Made by a program: the position numbers and the translations under genes. 31,532 bases of DNA from a virus: the IMG/VR virus record IMGVR_UViG_3300048592_000160, positions 1-31,532 of that record; one strand, 5' to 3'. Below the pieces are notes generated by a model. The model had not been told where the DNA came from and did not search any database. It saw only the letters and a list, made by a program, of their open reading frames with translations. Position 1 is the stretch's first letter. Each line of letters begins with the position of its first letter. Below, one piece after another: positions 7,355 through 17,600 of this stretch.

Positions 7355-8092
7355 ATGGCCACTATCTTCGAGGACATGCCGCCGATACTTCGGCCGAATG
7401 AAGTGATGTTTCATCCGATGCCCTCGGTGAAGGTCGGACCGACATTGCCAGATGGGCGTCGTCAGACAATACAGTCTGCGGCGCCCCACTGGATGGCCGA
7501 GATCAAGTATAATCTGGCGACAGCGGATGAGGTTCGCGAGTGGCGTGCAACTGTCGCTAAGATGGAAGGCGGCGCCCGTGAGTACGTCATCCCCGTCTAC
7601 GACCGTCGGCAGGCTCCGTGGCCCACGGGCTTCGACTGGATGAGCAGCAAGCCCACCGTGACTGTGGGCGGCAACATCAATAGGAAGCAGATCATTCAGG
7701 TCTACCCGATTGCGGCTCCGGGCAGCAGCCCTTACGGGAACACCATACCCGCTGGGACGACGCGGATCTGGATCGAGTGTCAGCGGTCTGGTCGCATCAG
7801 GCGCGGTCAGTACTTCTCAGTCCGAGACGGCACCATGCGCCAACGTCTCTACATGATCATCAATGTCGAGCGCTACAATCTGTCCAGCGCTGTGGGAGAT
7901 GTCGATCAGGGCTACATCGACTTTATCCCGCCGATGAGGACGGACACGCCGATCCGGCAGCTGCTGGACTTCGATGATCCTCGAGCAACCATGACGCTCG
8001 CTGAGCCCGGCAGCGGCAAGCTGACGCTGAGGGCTTGGGAAACCTACGAGCCGTCAATCATCGCGCGGGAGAGCTTCGGTGGAGTTTTCTAG
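7355..8092 (+). CDS. Distal tail protein
   Basis: 245 residues, starting 1 nt after the tape measure stop. Beta-rich, with IKYNLATADEVREWRATVAK and a conserved-looking FDFIPP-like segment (Y-I-D-F-I-P-P-M-R). Its place directly after the tape measure and before the hub protein matches the distal tail (Dit/GTA gp12-like) position, where a hexameric ring ends the tube. No enzymatic motif. The precise family is not recognised; the role is mainly from synteny. Confidence 0.65.
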   Translation: MATIFEDMPPILRPNEVMFHPMPSVKVGPTLPDGRRQTIQSAAPHWMAEIKYNLATADEVREWRATVAKMEGGAREYVIPVYDRRQAPWPTGFDWMSSKPTVTVGGNINRKQIIQVYPIAAPGSSPYGNTIPAGTTRIWIECQRSGRIRRGQYFSVRDGTMRQRLYMIINVERYNLSSAVGDVDQGYIDFIPPMRTDTPIRQLLDFDDPRATMTLAEPGSGKLTLRAWETYEPSIIARESFGGVF

Positions 8093-8654
8093 GCTTCAGC
8101 GTCGCCTGCTCAGAGGCGAGAAGATCAACCTGGCCCGTATGGCTGAGTTCCACTTCCGCTCAGGCGTTCAGCGGTACTGGCCAGGCCACACCAAGTTCAC
8201 TGACTTCGAGGGTAACACCTGGGAGCCAACGATGGGCATGGGCGCGGTCACCGGCATTCGTCAGTCGCACAACGGGACGGCGCCCGAGCTCAAGTTCGAA
8301 CTGTCAGGGATTGATCGTCGGTTCATGAGGATCGCTCGCAGCGCTGGGGACGAGTACTACAATCGTCTTGTCCGAGTCATGTGGCAGTTCTTCGACGACG
8401 ACTGGAACCTGATCGGCAATCCCATCGTCATGACATGGGGACTCATGAAGACGATGGCTTCGAAGCGTCAGACAGACGAGGAGACTCAGTTGCAGTCGCT
8501 GATCCTCACTGCCGAGTCGCCGTTCGAAGGTCGCGCTCGTGCCAGGAACTCATACCTCACGGACACTGATCAACGCCGCAGGTCACCGGGAGACCTTATA
8601 TGTTCACGGATCGCGGGAATAGAAACGAAGCTCATCACGTTTCCTGCTTTCTGA
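8079..8654 (+). CDS. Tail hub / baseplate protein (GTA gp13-like position)
   Basis: 191 residues. The start is GTG at 8079 (V-E-F-S-R-L-Q), with GGGAG upstream, overlapping the previous gene by 14 nt. The sequence AEFHFRSGVQRYWPGHTKFT, then GNTWEPTMGMGAVTGIRQ and FELSGIDRRF is similar in layout to small hub proteins that follow the distal tail gene in GTA-like tails ('....r.......l.....yepamG.....i......'). It probably forms the ring between distal tail and tip. Function from position and pattern. Confidence 0.6.
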   Translation: MEFSRLQRRLLRGEKINLARMAEFHFRSGVQRYWPGHTKFTDFEGNTWEPTMGMGAVTGIRQSHNGTAPELKFELSGIDRRFMRIARSAGDEYYNRLVRVMWQFFDDDWNLIGNPIVMTWGLMKTMASKRQTDEETQLQSLILTAESPFEGRARARNSYLTDTDQRRRSPGDLICSRIAGIETKLITFPAF

Positions 8655-9037
8655 AGGACATCGCTCGACGGCCTTTTGTGTGGGGCCACACCGACTGCGC
8701 CTTGGTGATAGCCGACTGGATGATCTCCCAGGGTCGCAACTACGATCCTGCGGAGTCATTTCGTGGAACGTACAAGACCGAGAAAGAGTGCTCGGAGATC
8801 CTTCGTCAACACGGAGGGCTGCTGCGGCTCTTCAGACGTATCGCCAAGGACCTCAATCTCGCCCGCGTCTACGACTTTCAACCCGGAGATGTGGGCGTGG
8901 TTCGAGTCTATCGTGAGGATGGCTCATCCGAGCACATCTCGGCAATCAGGACGCCGTCGGGACGATGGGCGATGAAATGCACCCATGGAGTCATGATCCT
9001 GACTAAGGTAAAGGTGGTCGCCGCCTGGAGGATTTAA
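8600..9037 (+). CDS. NlpC/P60-like Cys-His peptidase, tail-associated
   Basis: 145 residues, ATG at 8600 with GGGAG 7 nt upstream, overlapping the hub gene by 55 nt. The motif RPFVWGHTDCALVIADWM places a catalytic Cys after 'WG..DC', followed by the helix seen in phage NlpC/P60 and DUF6950-type proteins; RGTYKTEKECSEILRQHGGL is also characteristic. A His in SSEHISAIR is the likely second catalytic residue. Such proteins sit between hub and tip genes (GTA gp14 position) and are thought to trim cell-wall peptides during entry. Confidence 0.75.
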   Translation: MFTDRGNRNEAHHVSCFLKDIARRPFVWGHTDCALVIADWMISQGRNYDPAESFRGTYKTEKECSEILRQHGGLLRLFRRIAKDLNLARVYDFQPGDVGVVRVYREDGSSEHISAIRTPSGRWAMKCTHGVMILTKVKVVAAWRI

Positions 9038-9039
9038 CG

Positions 9040-11097
9040 ATGCCGTTCTTGGGAGCCGTCTTCGCCGTCATATCCTCGGGCTTCGCAGCGCTCGGCATCA
9101 CCGGCTCGATGATCTTCAGCGTCCTGCTCAACGTCGGCCTGGCTCTCATTCAGATGGCCATGGTCAAGCAGCCGAAGCCCGATGACATCCAGCAGGTCTT
9201 CCGTCAGTCGACGCCGGAGCGTATCGTTCACGCCGGCCGCGTTCGCACAGGCGGACCATTGATCTTCCTCGAGACCCTCGAGAATGCCCTGTGGATGATC
9301 ATCTACTTCGGCCAGGGACCCGTGGATGCTTACGAGGAGTGGTTCGTCGACAGTCGCTCAGTCATCATGAACAGCGACGGCTGGTTGACCAGCAAGCCCT
9401 ACGATAAGCGCAACATCGTCCGCCTCGAGTGGAAGACTGGGGAGACTCGCAGCAGCGCGTACACCTCGCTGGTCCAGGCCTTCGACGGCATCGTGAACTA
9501 CAAGTGGCGAGGTGATGGCCTTGCCACTGCCATGGTTTATGCCGACGCGGTTGGTCCGACACGAGTGCCCAAGGTCTACCCAAACCGCATCCCGCTTGTG
9601 AACGTGCTCGGCCGGTTCTCGAAGCCGTACGATCCTCGCACGGGAACGTACCGGTGGACCTCGAACTTGCCGCTGCTGATGCTGTTCTACCTGACGCATC
9701 CTGACGGTCTGGCCATCCCGATGGAGTTGATCGACGAGGACGACTTCATCCGCGCAGCGAACTACGCTGACGGACTCGTGTCGACCAAGTCTGGCGGCAG
9801 CGAGCGCAGGTATCATGGCTCTCTGTCGTGGAAGATGACTGAGAAGCCGAAGGACGTCATCAATCGCCTGAACGCTGCGATGGACGGTCGACTGTTCCTT
9901 CGCTCGAATGGCAAGGTTGGCTTCAAGGTTGGCAGGTGGGAAGAGCCCACAGTCCATATCGAGGACATTCACATTCTCATGGCTGAACTGGCGGACTCGT
10001 CCTCTCCGATCCAGGAAGCCAACGAGATCGTGATCCGCTACACGAACAAGAACGCCAACTACACGCCGGTCACGTCAGACCCGTGGATCAATCAGGCGGC
10101 GTTGAGGAAGTCCGGTGGTGCGGTCCGCAACACGACGATGGACCTCTTCGCTATCGACAACCACAACCACGCTCGACGGATCGCAAAGATCCTCGACCAG
10201 AAGCTGAACCCCGCCTATCAGGGCACTATCGTCACGGACATCACGGGTCTTGAGGCTTGGACAGAGCGCTTCATCACCATCGACTACGATGATCTGGAGA
10301 TCGAGGGCGGCATCTTCGAGGTGACCAGCATCGCCTTCAACGAGGACGAGCTGACCGTCGAGATGCAGATAGCCTCTGTGGAGTCGACACTGTACGACTT
10401 CGACCCGGCGACTGAGGAAGGCGATGAGCCAGTCAACCCCAGTTCGCTGGGCGAGGACGCTGTCCCGAGCATCACCAACTTTACCGCGGTCACCGAGGTA
10501 GAGAAGGTGAACAACGACCGCAGAGTCAACGTCGTGCTGAGTGCAGACGTTCCCGAGAGGAACACGAACAAGGAGAAGGGCGACAACGTCAACTTCGAGT
10601 TCCAGTGGTCTCGGGCCAATCGGAATATCTGGAACTCGATTGGCGGCATCCGTGATGACAACATCGTGGAAGTCCGCAACCTGAACGACGGCGGCAAGTA
10701 CGACTTCAGAGTTCGCCTTCGTGCTGGTGACGGTTCGCCGGGTGAGTGGGAAGTGATCGAGGACTTCGCCGCCATTGGCGATCCGACGCCGCCGAGGATC
10801 CCGACGAACATCAGGGCCGTGATAGCCTCCGAGAACTCTGTGGAAGTAACGGCCACAGCGCCGGACGATCCGGATCGCTTCTACGCCTTCAGGCTCTATC
10901 AGAGCAAGACGAACAACTCGAGGGCAGGCGTGCTTGTCGCTACTCAGACTGGGGCTGAAGGGACGCGGTTCACGATCACCGACAACAAGGCAAAGCCGAG
11001 GAACACCTACTACTACTTCGTCGCCTCCGTCAACTACTCCGGTGTGGAGTCAGCACGGAAGCCTGCCCGCAACAACCCGGTTAGGATGCCGCGATGA
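9040..11097 (+). CDS. Tail tip / host-specificity protein (lambda J / GTA gp15-like) with two FN3-like domains
   Basis: 685 residues. A hydrophobic N-terminal stretch (about residues 8-48) is followed by FRQSTPERIVHAGRVRTGGP, a signature found at the start of GTA-like tip proteins. The middle holds hub-type beta domains (GYHGSLSWKM-like and ITGLEAWTERF). From about residue 475, two fibronectin-III-like segments follow (FEFQWSRANRNIW ... YDFRVRLRAGDG; FYAFRLYQSK ... YYYFVASVNYSGVESA). It closes the tube and carries host contact. It follows the peptidase gene and its stop overlaps the fibre start (ATGA). Confidence 0.82.
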   Translation: MPFLGAVFAVISSGFAALGITGSMIFSVLLNVGLALIQMAMVKQPKPDDIQQVFRQSTPERIVHAGRVRTGGPLIFLETLENALWMIIYFGQGPVDAYEEWFVDSRSVIMNSDGWLTSKPYDKRNIVRLEWKTGETRSSAYTSLVQAFDGIVNYKWRGDGLATAMVYADAVGPTRVPKVYPNRIPLVNVLGRFSKPYDPRTGTYRWTSNLPLLMLFYLTHPDGLAIPMELIDEDDFIRAANYADGLVSTKSGGSERRYHGSLSWKMTEKPKDVINRLNAAMDGRLFLRSNGKVGFKVGRWEEPTVHIEDIHILMAELADSSSPIQEANEIVIRYTNKNANYTPVTSDPWINQAALRKSGGAVRNTTMDLFAIDNHNHARRIAKILDQKLNPAYQGTIVTDITGLEAWTERFITIDYDDLEIEGGIFEVTSIAFNEDELTVEMQIASVESTLYDFDPATEEGDEPVNPSSLGEDAVPSITNFTAVTEVEKVNNDRRVNVVLSADVPERNTNKEKGDNVNFEFQWSRANRNIWNSIGGIRDDNIVEVRNLNDGGKYDFRVRLRAGDGSPGEWEVIEDFAAIGDPTPPRIPTNIRAVIASENSVEVTATAPDDPDRFYAFRLYQSKTNNSRAGVLVATQTGAEGTRFTITDNKAKPRNTYYYFVASVNYSGVESARKPARNNPVRMPR

Positions 11098-13007
11098 CCG
11101 CGCTACAGGACACAATCAACAACGACCTCCGAGACTACAATACGCTCGGGGATCCTGGCTCAGGCCTGTACTCGTTCTTGATGTCCGACCTCCGAGACAT
11201 CCTGAACACGATGGCAGACGGTTCCCAGTTCATTGCGGACGTCAAGACGTTCCTCAATGCGGCTGACACCAATGCCGCTCGTACGGCGCTGGGGCTGGGC
11301 ACGGGAAGCTCGCCGACGTTCACGGCAGTCACGTTGACGGGTAACCTGACCGTTGACACGACGACGCTCTTCGTCAACGCCTCGACGAACCGAGTTGGCA
11401 TTGGCACCGCATCGCCGACCGTGACTCTCGATGTCGTCGGCGCCGCTGCCTTCAGCTCGACCATGACTGTGGCGAGCACGGTGACTCTGTCTGGTAACCT
11501 GATCGTCGACACCTCGCTGCTCTACGTCGACTCGGCCAACAACCGAGTGGGCATCAACACGGCCTCGCCAGCGTTCACCTTCGACGTTGTCGGCGAGATG
11601 AGGTCTATCGCCAACAATGCCACGAACGCTCTTCGCGTCGTGCAGACGGGGCCTGGCAACGTCGTCCTGTTCGAAGACGTAGCGTCGACCGATACGACGC
11701 CCTGGCTGTTCAATGCGGACGGCGTCGTCTGCCACGGGCATACTGTGGCCCAGGTGGCGGACTCGTCGCTCACGCCGATGAACCAGGTCCAGTCGCTGGA
11801 CTCGAACGCCAACGGCTTCTGGGCTCAGCGGTGGTCGGCGAACACCAGCCCGGCCTACCTGCGCCTGGGCAAGTCTCGCGGCACCTCGGTTGGCACCCGT
11901 GGCACGCTGTCGCTCAACGATCAGATCGGCTCTGTCCTGTTCCTTGGCGACGATGGTTCCGTGTTCCGCGCGGCAGCCGAGATCGTTGCCGAGGCCGACG
12001 AGGTCTGGGGCTCGAACGACACGCCGGCTCGTATCGTCTTCAAGGCTGCGCCGAACGGCTCTGGCACAGCTGTGGAAGTCATGCGTATTTCGTCGACCGG
12101 CTTCCTGTCGCTCGAAGGGGACACCGACACTGGTCTGTCGAACCCCGCAGCGAACGAGCTTGCGTTCCACGCTGGTGGCAGCGAGGCGATGCGCCTCGAG
12201 GAAAACGGCCGCCTGATCATCAACCACACCGACAGCGTCAGCTCATCGTCTACGCACTACGAGTTTCAGATCCACGGCAACTCATCTGCTACGTCGGGCA
12301 TGATGCTTACTAACTGGGCCGCTGTGTCCGGGTCAGACCCGCGCATAGTGTTCGCCAAGAGCATGTCCGGCACCGTCGGGACCAGGACAGCGGTGGGCAG
12401 CGGCGACAACCTCGGCTCTATCGGCTTCGCCGGTGACGATGGCTCCGACTTTGTGTGGGGTGCTCAGCTACTCGTGGAAGCGGACGGCAGCGTCTCGACC
12501 GGCATAGTGCCGTCACGGTTTGTCTTCTACACGATGAACACTTCCGGGTCGTTGTCGCTTCGTCTGTATATTCGTCAGGACGGAGCGGTCCATCCGGGAG
12601 CTGACAACTCGCAGCCGCTGGGCGGAGCTTCCTTCAGGTGGTCTGTGGTCTACGCCGGAACTGGATCGATCAACACCTCGGACGCACGCGAGAAGCACTT
12701 GCTCGGCTACCTGACCGATGCCGAGTTCGAGGTGTCCCGCCTGGTCTCTCGCAGCATCGGCAAGTACCAGTGGCTGGCCGCTCTTGAGGAGAAGGGCGCC
12801 ACTGCACGTATCCACGTCGGCCCCACGGCCCAGGCTGTGGCTCATGCCTTCACTTCAAATGGACTCGATCCGTCGAGGTATGGCCTGTGGTGCATGGACA
12901 GAGCCGAGGATGGCACCGAGCGCCAGAGCCTCAGGTCTGACCAGCTTGCCCTGTTCATGATCGCAGGGCTTGAGGAGCGCGTAAGCGCGTTGGAAGAGAG
13001 AGTGTAA
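11094..13007 (+). CDS. Tail fibre with C-terminal self-cleaving chaperone (peptidase S74 type)
   Basis: 637 residues. Residues about 75-165 hold two similar fibre repeats of about 45 residues (LTGNLTVDTTTLFVNASTNR with VGIGTASPTVTLDVVG; LSGNLIVDTSLLYVDSANNR with VGINTASPAFTFDVVG). The last 110 residues from Ser529 (SDAREKHLLGYL ... HVGPTAQAVAHAF ... DQLALFMIAGLEERVSALEERV) match the intramolecular chaperone of endosialidase-type fibres, which trimerises the stalk and cuts itself off before the Ser of the SD dipeptide. Family knowledge; the dyad partner is not verified here. Probably a receptor-binding side or tip fibre. Confidence 0.88.
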   Translation: MTALQDTINNDLRDYNTLGDPGSGLYSFLMSDLRDILNTMADGSQFIADVKTFLNAADTNAARTALGLGTGSSPTFTAVTLTGNLTVDTTTLFVNASTNRVGIGTASPTVTLDVVGAAAFSSTMTVASTVTLSGNLIVDTSLLYVDSANNRVGINTASPAFTFDVVGEMRSIANNATNALRVVQTGPGNVVLFEDVASTDTTPWLFNADGVVCHGHTVAQVADSSLTPMNQVQSLDSNANGFWAQRWSANTSPAYLRLGKSRGTSVGTRGTLSLNDQIGSVLFLGDDGSVFRAAAEIVAEADEVWGSNDTPARIVFKAAPNGSGTAVEVMRISSTGFLSLEGDTDTGLSNPAANELAFHAGGSEAMRLEENGRLIINHTDSVSSSSTHYEFQIHGNSSATSGMMLTNWAAVSGSDPRIVFAKSMSGTVGTRTAVGSGDNLGSIGFAGDDGSDFVWGAQLLVEADGSVSTGIVPSRFVFYTMNTSGSLSLRLYIRQDGAVHPGADNSQPLGGASFRWSVVYAGTGSINTSDAREKHLLGYLTDAEFEVSRLVSRSIGKYQWLAALEEKGATARIHVGPTAQAVAHAFTSNGLDPSRYGLWCMDRAEDGTERQSLRSDQLALFMIAGLEERVSALEERV

Positions 13008-13008
13008 T

Positions 13009-13329
13009 ATGAAGATCGACAGCAACGCCCCGATCAAGGATCTCTATGGCAACCCGATCCTGAAGCCCGACGAGACCGGTTGGACTCTGGGAGAACTCAT
13101 CGCTACGGCTTTCTTGACGCCGCTCAAGGGAGACGAAGCGATGACTGCTATCGACGAGAAGCTCGAGGCCTACCGCTTCGCCAAGCTATTCGTCGGTGCT
13201 GACAAGCCCGTAGAGCTTTCACTAGAGGACGTGGTCAAGATCCGTAAGCGGATCGCCAAGGCGTTCCACGTTGCTCTGGCCGGCCCCGCCCTTGAGCTGC
13301 TAGAAGGAGATGTAGATGGCCGAAAGTGA
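13009..13329 (+). CDS. Small protein downstream of fibre, function unknown
   Basis: 106 residues, ATG 1 nt after the fibre stop. The opening (I-K-D-L-Y-G-N-P-I-L) and a central GWTLGELIATAFLTP followed by a charged helical region resemble small phage proteins found beside tail fibre genes that have the phrase 'tlgd....aL'. Soluble, no signal peptide, no cysteines. It may be a fibre accessory or assembly protein. The 3' end overlaps the next gene by 14 nt. Confidence 0.6.
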   Translation: MKIDSNAPIKDLYGNPILKPDETGWTLGELIATAFLTPLKGDEAMTAIDEKLEAYRFAKLFVGADKPVELSLEDVVKIRKRIAKAFHVALAGPALELLEGDVDGRK

Positions 13330-13639
13330 TCTCCCTGCTCGACGGGGAGATGATCTGTACTTCCGCTTTGAGTGCAAGAACTCGGACGAGACTGCGTTCA
13401 ACCTCACAGGGTCGACCATGACGTTCCGAGTCTATCACTCATCGATGGACGACTTCGTGCTCAACCACGCTGATCTGACGATCAACGCGGCTGCTGGCAC
13501 GGTCGAAGGATGGGTGCCGAGAGCCACAGTCGCACTGTTCCCTGTGGGAGCATTGGCCAGCTACGAGCTAGACCGAGAGATCGACGGCAAGCGTGAGACG
13601 CTAGTCATTGGCAAGGTCGACGTGAGGGAAGGCCGATGA
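13316..13639 (+). CDS. Baseplate/surface protein resembling a BppU N-terminal domain
   Basis: 107 residues. RRGDDLYFRFECKNSDETAF, then NLTGSTMTFRVY, then a late FPVGALASYELDREIDGKRE and IGKVDVREG show the beta-sandwich layout of upper-baseplate (BppU-type) N-terminal domains, where 'GDd....f.....g..~dLtG.t..f.v' is typical. AAGTVEGWVP fits the central strands. Likely a virion surface module beside the fibres. Overlaps the previous gene by 14 nt and the next by 4 nt. Confidence 0.65.
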   Translation: MAESDLPARRGDDLYFRFECKNSDETAFNLTGSTMTFRVYHSSMDDFVLNHADLTINAAAGTVEGWVPRATVALFPVGALASYELDREIDGKRETLVIGKVDVREGR

Positions 13640-14067
13640 CCAGTCCCACAGTAGTTCGGGTGACTGTGACGCCGGGGCCTGACGTTGTGAGAGTCGTGGC
13701 TGCAGGGCCTATGGGTCCTGCTCCCACAGTTCCTAAGTACGCTCTCACGCCGATCAGTTCCTCAGCGGGCGTGCTCGACATTCCTTTCGACGAGGGCTCC
13801 ACGGTCCTCATCACGCTAACGGAGAACGTTACCTCGGTCACGTTCTCGGGTATCCCGGCTGACGGCTTCTGCCAGAGGCTGGTGGCCTACATCAAGCAGG
13901 GAGGCTCAGGAAACTACACGATCAACTGGCCCTCATCTGTCCTGTGGCCTAGCGGCGGCGTTCCGAACTTGACTTCGGACGTTGGCGCTATCGACTGCTT
14001 CGTCTTCGACACAATCGACGGCGGTGACAACATCCTCGGCGCTCTGGCTGCCGCTGACTTCCGGTAA
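13636..14067 (+). CDS. Virion surface protein with collagen-like GPMGPAP and beta domain
   Basis: 143 residues, ATGA overlap with the previous stop. The N-terminus is Val/Thr rich and includes a short collagen-like GPMGPAP. The rest (TLTENVTSVTFSGIPADGFC, then YIKQGGSGNYTINWPSSVLW and LTSDVGAIDCFVFDTIDGG) is a recurrent beta-domain pattern in phage tail and fibre proteins. There is no secretion signal. Its likely role is decoration of the tail tip or a fibre head. The exact partner is unknown. Confidence 0.6.
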   Translation: MTSPTVVRVTVTPGPDVVRVVAAGPMGPAPTVPKYALTPISSSAGVLDIPFDEGSTVLITLTENVTSVTFSGIPADGFCQRLVAYIKQGGSGNYTINWPSSVLWPSGGVPNLTSDVGAIDCFVFDTIDGGDNILGALAAADFR

Positions 14068-14077
14068 GGAGACTTTC

Positions 14078-14518
14078 ATGTCCAAGGGCAATACCTTCGA
14101 GAACGACCTGCTCAAGCTGATCTTCAATGCCACGGCGATTGCCAACATCGCCGACAATGCAGCGTCGTCGCCGCTGACCAACCTCTACGTCTCGCTGCAT
14201 ACGGCGAACCCCGACGAGACGGGCAACCAGGAGACCAACGAGGTCTCGACCGGTGACTATACCAACTACGCTCGTGTCGCTGTCGCTCGCAGCGGGTCGG
14301 GCTGGACGGTCACCAACAACTCCGTCTCTCCTGCTGCGGACATCGTGTTCGCTGCTGGGACCACGGGAGATGCAGCGACCCTGACGCACTTCGGCATCGG
14401 CACTGCGGCGAGCGGCACTGGCAAGCTGCTCTACAAGGGGTCGCTGTCGCCGACCATCGCGGTCGCCGACGGCGTGACGCCTCGGATCCTGACCACGAGC
14501 ACGATCACCGAGGACTGA
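14078..14518 (+). CDS. Putative tail fibre / virion protein
   Basis: 146 residues starting at the ATG at 14078, which has AAGGAG at a 6-nt spacing; the longer frame upstream lies in the previous gene. NLYVSLHTANPDETGNQETN followed by YARVAVARSGSGWT is a well-known pattern in phage tail-fibre-associated proteins ('lyvaLht..Pge.g....E..y..YarvaV'). THFGIGTAASGTGKLLYKG continues the pattern. Probably a surface-exposed fibre component. Confidence 0.7.
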   Translation: MSKGNTFENDLLKLIFNATAIANIADNAASSPLTNLYVSLHTANPDETGNQETNEVSTGDYTNYARVAVARSGSGWTVTNNSVSPAADIVFAAGTTGDAATLTHFGIGTAASGTGKLLYKGSLSPTIAVADGVTPRILTTSTITED

Positions 14519-14522
14519 TGAG

Positions 14523-14582
14523 CTTCGGCCAATACCCCGAACTGCCCCACGGGGCTACTGCGCCGGGCCAGTAGGGCCGAAG
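14523..14582 (+). promoter_or_regulatory. Structured RNA leader, possible three-way junction
   Basis: The 92-nt gap before the 1266-residue gene folds on paper as a closing stem CTTCGGCC (14523-14530) with GGCCGAAG (14575-14582), a short hairpin GCCC-CACG-GGGC (14544-14555), and a hairpin TACTG (14556-14560) with CAGTA (14569-14573). It ends 28 nt before the ATG and upstream of the ribosome site GGAG at 14600-14603. An alternative hairpin GGGC-CGAAGAA-GCCC (14574-14588) competes with the closing stem. No known riboswitch family is recognised. Pairing is by eye. Confidence 0.35.
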
Positions 14583-14610
14583 AAGCCCGGCAACCCTTTG
14601 GAGCAACGTC

Positions 14611-17600
14611 ATGACTCGTTGGTACATCAAGGGCGGTGACAGCGGCGTAATATCCTCCGGTACGGCGGATTTCGACTTCGTCCCCGCGTCGACGATCCGG
14701 CCGGGTGATACCTTCATCGCCCGCGTCGCGACGCGCGATGCGCGGACGCCTGCGCCAGTCACCAGCGGCGACTGGACGTTCATCACGTCCTCCCCGGATA
14801 CCTCGAACAGCACCAGCGGGTCCGACGCGGCGATCTCGCAGGACTTCGTCTGGTACACGACTTTCGACGATACGAAGGACCTGACGTGGTCGCGCGGCGG
14901 GTCGGCCGTCCAGCTTCGCGGCGCCTTCGCTGTCGCACCGGCGATGGGCTACGAGATCGAACTGGTCGCGTCGTCCAGCGGGACGAACGCCACCGGAGCG
15001 ACGACGAGCACTCTTACCAGCCTGACGACGACCGAAGACGACGAGTTGATCGTCATGTTTGCGTCATCCGGCCGGAACACCTCGTGGACGAATTGGGACG
15101 CCGCGACCGATCCGACCACGGCGTCCGGCTCGGGCGGATCCAGCCAGATCGGCCTGTTCGACCCGACGACGGCGTGGCAGCGGCACCAGTCCAACGGATC
15201 GACGTCCGGCTCGGACATCAGCGGGTCCATCGGCGTCGCGGTCAAGTCGTCCGCCGGCTCGACCGGCAACATCACCGTCACCAATGGCGTCACGATCAGG
15301 CCGGCATGGGTGGCGACCCGCTGGCGGCAGGTGCAGGCGACCACGCTGAAGGTCGTTCAGACCGGCGGCGGCGGCGTCTACCCGGGCACCGGCGACACCA
15401 ACGCGGCCACGCTGCCGTTCACGCCGACGAGCGGGAACACGTTGTTCGCCTTCGTCGCCATCGACAAGGACGCGACGTCCGACGTCACGGCGACGGGCTG
15501 GACCCGCGAAATGCAGGAGCGGAGCGGTTCGGCCGTCTCCGCCGCCCTGTTCCGCAAGGTGTCGGACGGCACCGAGACCGAGATCGAGGTCACCTACACC
15601 TCGTCCGCCTCGTCGGGCTTCTCCTTGTTCGTGGTCGAGATCGAGGGCGAGGTCGAGATCGACGTCTCGGCGACGAGCACGACTTACCTGTCGACCGCAT
15701 CGAAGACGTCCGGCACGGCGACGACGGCCAACACCACGGCGGCAGGCGGCCTCGCCATCGGCTTCTGGGCCAACGACAGCTATGCGTCGTGCGACAGCGG
15801 CACGCTGGAGACGTGGTCGGACGGCTTCATCGCCGCACCCGGTCCGAAGACCCGCCAGTATTGGGGGGCGTCCGACGTCGGCTCGCCGGCGGTCGCGGTC
15901 GGCTGGAAGGAGATCGAGAGCAGCGGCACGGCGGTCTCGACGTCCTACACCTACACAGGCGACACCGACGACGAGAACTTGCTTTTCCTCGTCGTCCTCA
16001 AGGAGGTCGTCTCTGGGTCTGTGGCCTCGTCCTCCGGCTCAGCTTCTGTGTCTGGTATCGGTGCGTCCTACGCGGGAGGTGTCGGCAATGTCTCTGGCGT
16101 TGCTGCGGTCTCGGGTGTCGGTGCGGCTCAGGCGGCATCCGCTGGATCGTCGAGCGGTGTTGCCGCGACGACGGGAGCGGGAGCAGCTTCGGCAAGTGCA
16201 GTCGGCACGTCTGCGGGCTCGGCTACAGTCTCGGGCGTTGGCAGCCAGTCTGCCGAAGCCGATGCCACAGGAACAGCTGCTGGCTCATCGAGTTCGTCGG
16301 CTCAAGCGAGAGCTGACGTTCGTAGCGCTGGCAGTTCCTCCGGTCAGGCAACCACCTCCGGTGTCGGTGCAGCTCGTGCCTCGGCGCAGGCCACCTCTGC
16401 CGGCGTTGCGACTGCCACAGGAGCCGCTGCCGCACGGGCTGGGGCTGCTGGCACGTCAGCTGGCGCGTCTAGCGTCACTGGCCTGGCTGCCGCTGCTGCT
16501 AGCGCTGTAGGAACTTCCGCGGCCTCCACCACTGTGGCGGTTGTGGCTGCTTCGAGCGTTGCCGCCGTCGGGACTTCGACTGCGGCTGCTGCAGTGGATG
16601 GCGACAGTGCAGCGAACGCTGACGCTGCGGGAACGTCTGCGGGCGTTGCAACCGTCAGCGGCGTGACTCCGGAAGTCGCTCCTCAGAACACCGTAGCCCC
16701 TGTGGTCACTGGTGTCGGCTACGTCGGCCAGACGCTCACGACGACGGATGGCACGTGGACAGGGTCGCCGACCGGTTACACTTACCAGTGGCAGCGCAAC
16801 ACGGGATCGTGGGCAGACATCTCCGGCGAGACGTCTTCCACCTACGTCGTCGCGCTTGAAGACGAAGGAGTGCCAGTCCGGTGCGTCGTTACGGCCACCA
16901 ACGATGATGGGTCGACGGACGCTGCCTCAAACGTCATCGAGCAGTGGGTTCCGACTGACTACACGGAAGGATCCATCGCTCTCTGGTTTGACGCCTTCTC
17001 GCCCGACACAGTCACCGAAAGCAGTGGCGCGGTGTCGGCATGGGCGTCTCGTGTCGGCAGCAAGAGTGCTGCTCAGGCGGACGGAACGCGCCAGCCGATC
17101 TACTCGGCGACCGCGCACAACTCTCTGCCTGGCATCACCGCTGACGGCAGTAACGACCGCCTGACAGTGGCGAACCCGGCGGGCCTCCCGTCCGGGACGA
17201 CAGCGGGCGCGATCATCGTCGCTGCGTACATGGGCGACAAGGTCGCGTCGGCGATCTCGCTGACCGGCTACGGCGCCTATACCGGCAACTACTACCCCCG
17301 CTCGCTGACCACCGCGAGCGGCTTCTGGCGCGCCAAGACGACCGAGCCGGGGTTCGTGGATCGGTCGACCGCGAGCTTCACGCCGAACCAGTACGAGACG
17401 CAGAACATTGGCGTCGCCTACTTCAACTCGGCGGGCATGGAGTTTGCGCTAAACGGCGCCGGGCCGAACACCTATTCGGTGTCGATCAACACGCAGCAGG
17501 AGACAAACGGGCTTCACATCTTCGCCCGCGAAGCGTTCGCAGACTGGTACTTCAAGGGAACGGGTAAGGAGTTCATCTACACCTCCGGCACTCTGTCGAC

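Noticed and set aside
14544-14610. Resemblance to guanidine-II (ACGR loop) and SAM/SAH riboswitches (TTGGAGCA next to the start)
   Set aside because: The ACGG loop leaves only two pairs before a C-C mismatch, and TTGGAGCA is simply the ribosome site; no SAM/SAH stem-loop consensus fits.
14886-16510. Two long plus-strand frames of 476 and 242 residues inside the giant protein gene
   Set aside because: Arg-rich low-complexity frames caused by GC-biased third positions and the repeat array; no starts with ribosome sites and no recognisable domain.
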